Below, in pieces: positions 63,959-64,000 of a stretch of 64,000 bases of DNA. Within the stretch, counting starts at the first letter, position 1, and every line of letters starts with the position of its first letter. The DNA lies in NCBI RefSeq assembly GCF_003182475.1, contig NZ_QGTS01000022.1, positions 1 through 64,000 on the forward strand. Reading direction: 5' to 3'. The notes below the pieces were generated by a model. It saw only the letters and a program-made list of their open reading frames with translations, did no database searches and was not told where the DNA came from. The stretch comes from Mangrovibacter plantisponsor (lineage in GTDB: Bacteria; Pseudomonadota; Gammaproteobacteria; Enterobacterales; Enterobacteriaceae). Made by a program: the position numbers and the translations under genes.

Positions 63959-64000
63959 GATAAGTCTCCTGGTTTTCATACTGAGAGTGTGTCTGTTGCC

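Overview
The window is a chromosomal segment of a member of the Enterobacteriaceae. From position 3124 to the right edge the gene order is essentially that of the E. coli 94-95.6 min region: pheU, yjdC-dsbD-cutA, dcuA-aspA, fxsA, groES-groEL, yjeI, epmB/efp, ecnAB, gdx/blc, frdABCD, epmA, mscM-psd, rsgA, orn, three glycine tRNAs, queG, nnr-tsaE-amiB-mutL-miaA-hfq-hflXKC, purA, nsrR-rnr-rlmB, aidB, yjfN, bsmA, yjfP, rpsF-priB-rpsR-rplI, ytfB, fklB, cycA, ytfE, ytfF, qorB. Proteins are close to, but clearly not identical with, E. coli sequences, so I would not name a genus. No ampC or ampR lies between frdD and blc, and a LuxR-type regulator sits beside the entericidin genes, as I recall for Citrobacter.

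Layout. (1) 1-3123 is accessory DNA abutting the 3' end of a tRNA-Phe gene. It holds the end of an IS3-family element, a tightly coupled operon of three exported proteins (CpmK-like, CarG-like and formylglycine-generating-enzyme-like), and small inverted and direct repeats. (2) 3124-9251 carries tRNA-Phe, a TetR regulator, DsbD, CutA and the aspartate/fumarate pair DcuA-AspA. (3) 9252-16717 carries FxsA, the heat-shock groE operon, a lipoprotein, a chemoreceptor, EF-P with its lysine-modifying enzyme EpmB, and the entericidin pair. (4) 16781-23234 carries the LuxR-type regulator, a guanidine-II riboswitch with its exporter Gdx, Blc, fumarate reductase and EpmA. (5) 23296-31276 carries MscM, Psd, RsgA, Orn, three tandem tRNA-Gly genes, a DnaA-box-rich interval matching the position of E. 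coli datA, and QueG. (6) 31275-41909 is the Nnr-TsaE-AmiB-MutL-MiaA-Hfq-HflX-HflK-HflC superoperon plus YjeT. (7) 42012-53172 carries PurA with two PurR-like boxes, NsrR, RNase R, RlmB, AidB, a second chemoreceptor overlapping aidB tail to tail, and small stress proteins. (8) 53394-64000 carries the ribosomal S6-PriB-S18-L9 operon, YtfB, FklB, CycA, YtfE with a perfect NsrR palindrome, a Tsr-like chemoreceptor with a FliA promoter, YtfF, an AraC-type regulator and QorB.

Functional links inside the window are notable. All the genes for EF-P and its beta-lysylation (efp, epmA, epmB) are present. Anaerobic fumarate respiration is represented by aspA-dcuA (fumarate supply and dicarboxylate exchange) and frdABCD. 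The nitric-oxide sensor NsrR and its classical target ytfE lie 15 kb apart. Three methyl-accepting chemotaxis proteins interrupt the housekeeping gene order, and FliA-type promoter matches can be seen upstream of them (two good, one weak). The most accessory and least explained piece is the three-gene exported operon at 431-2351.
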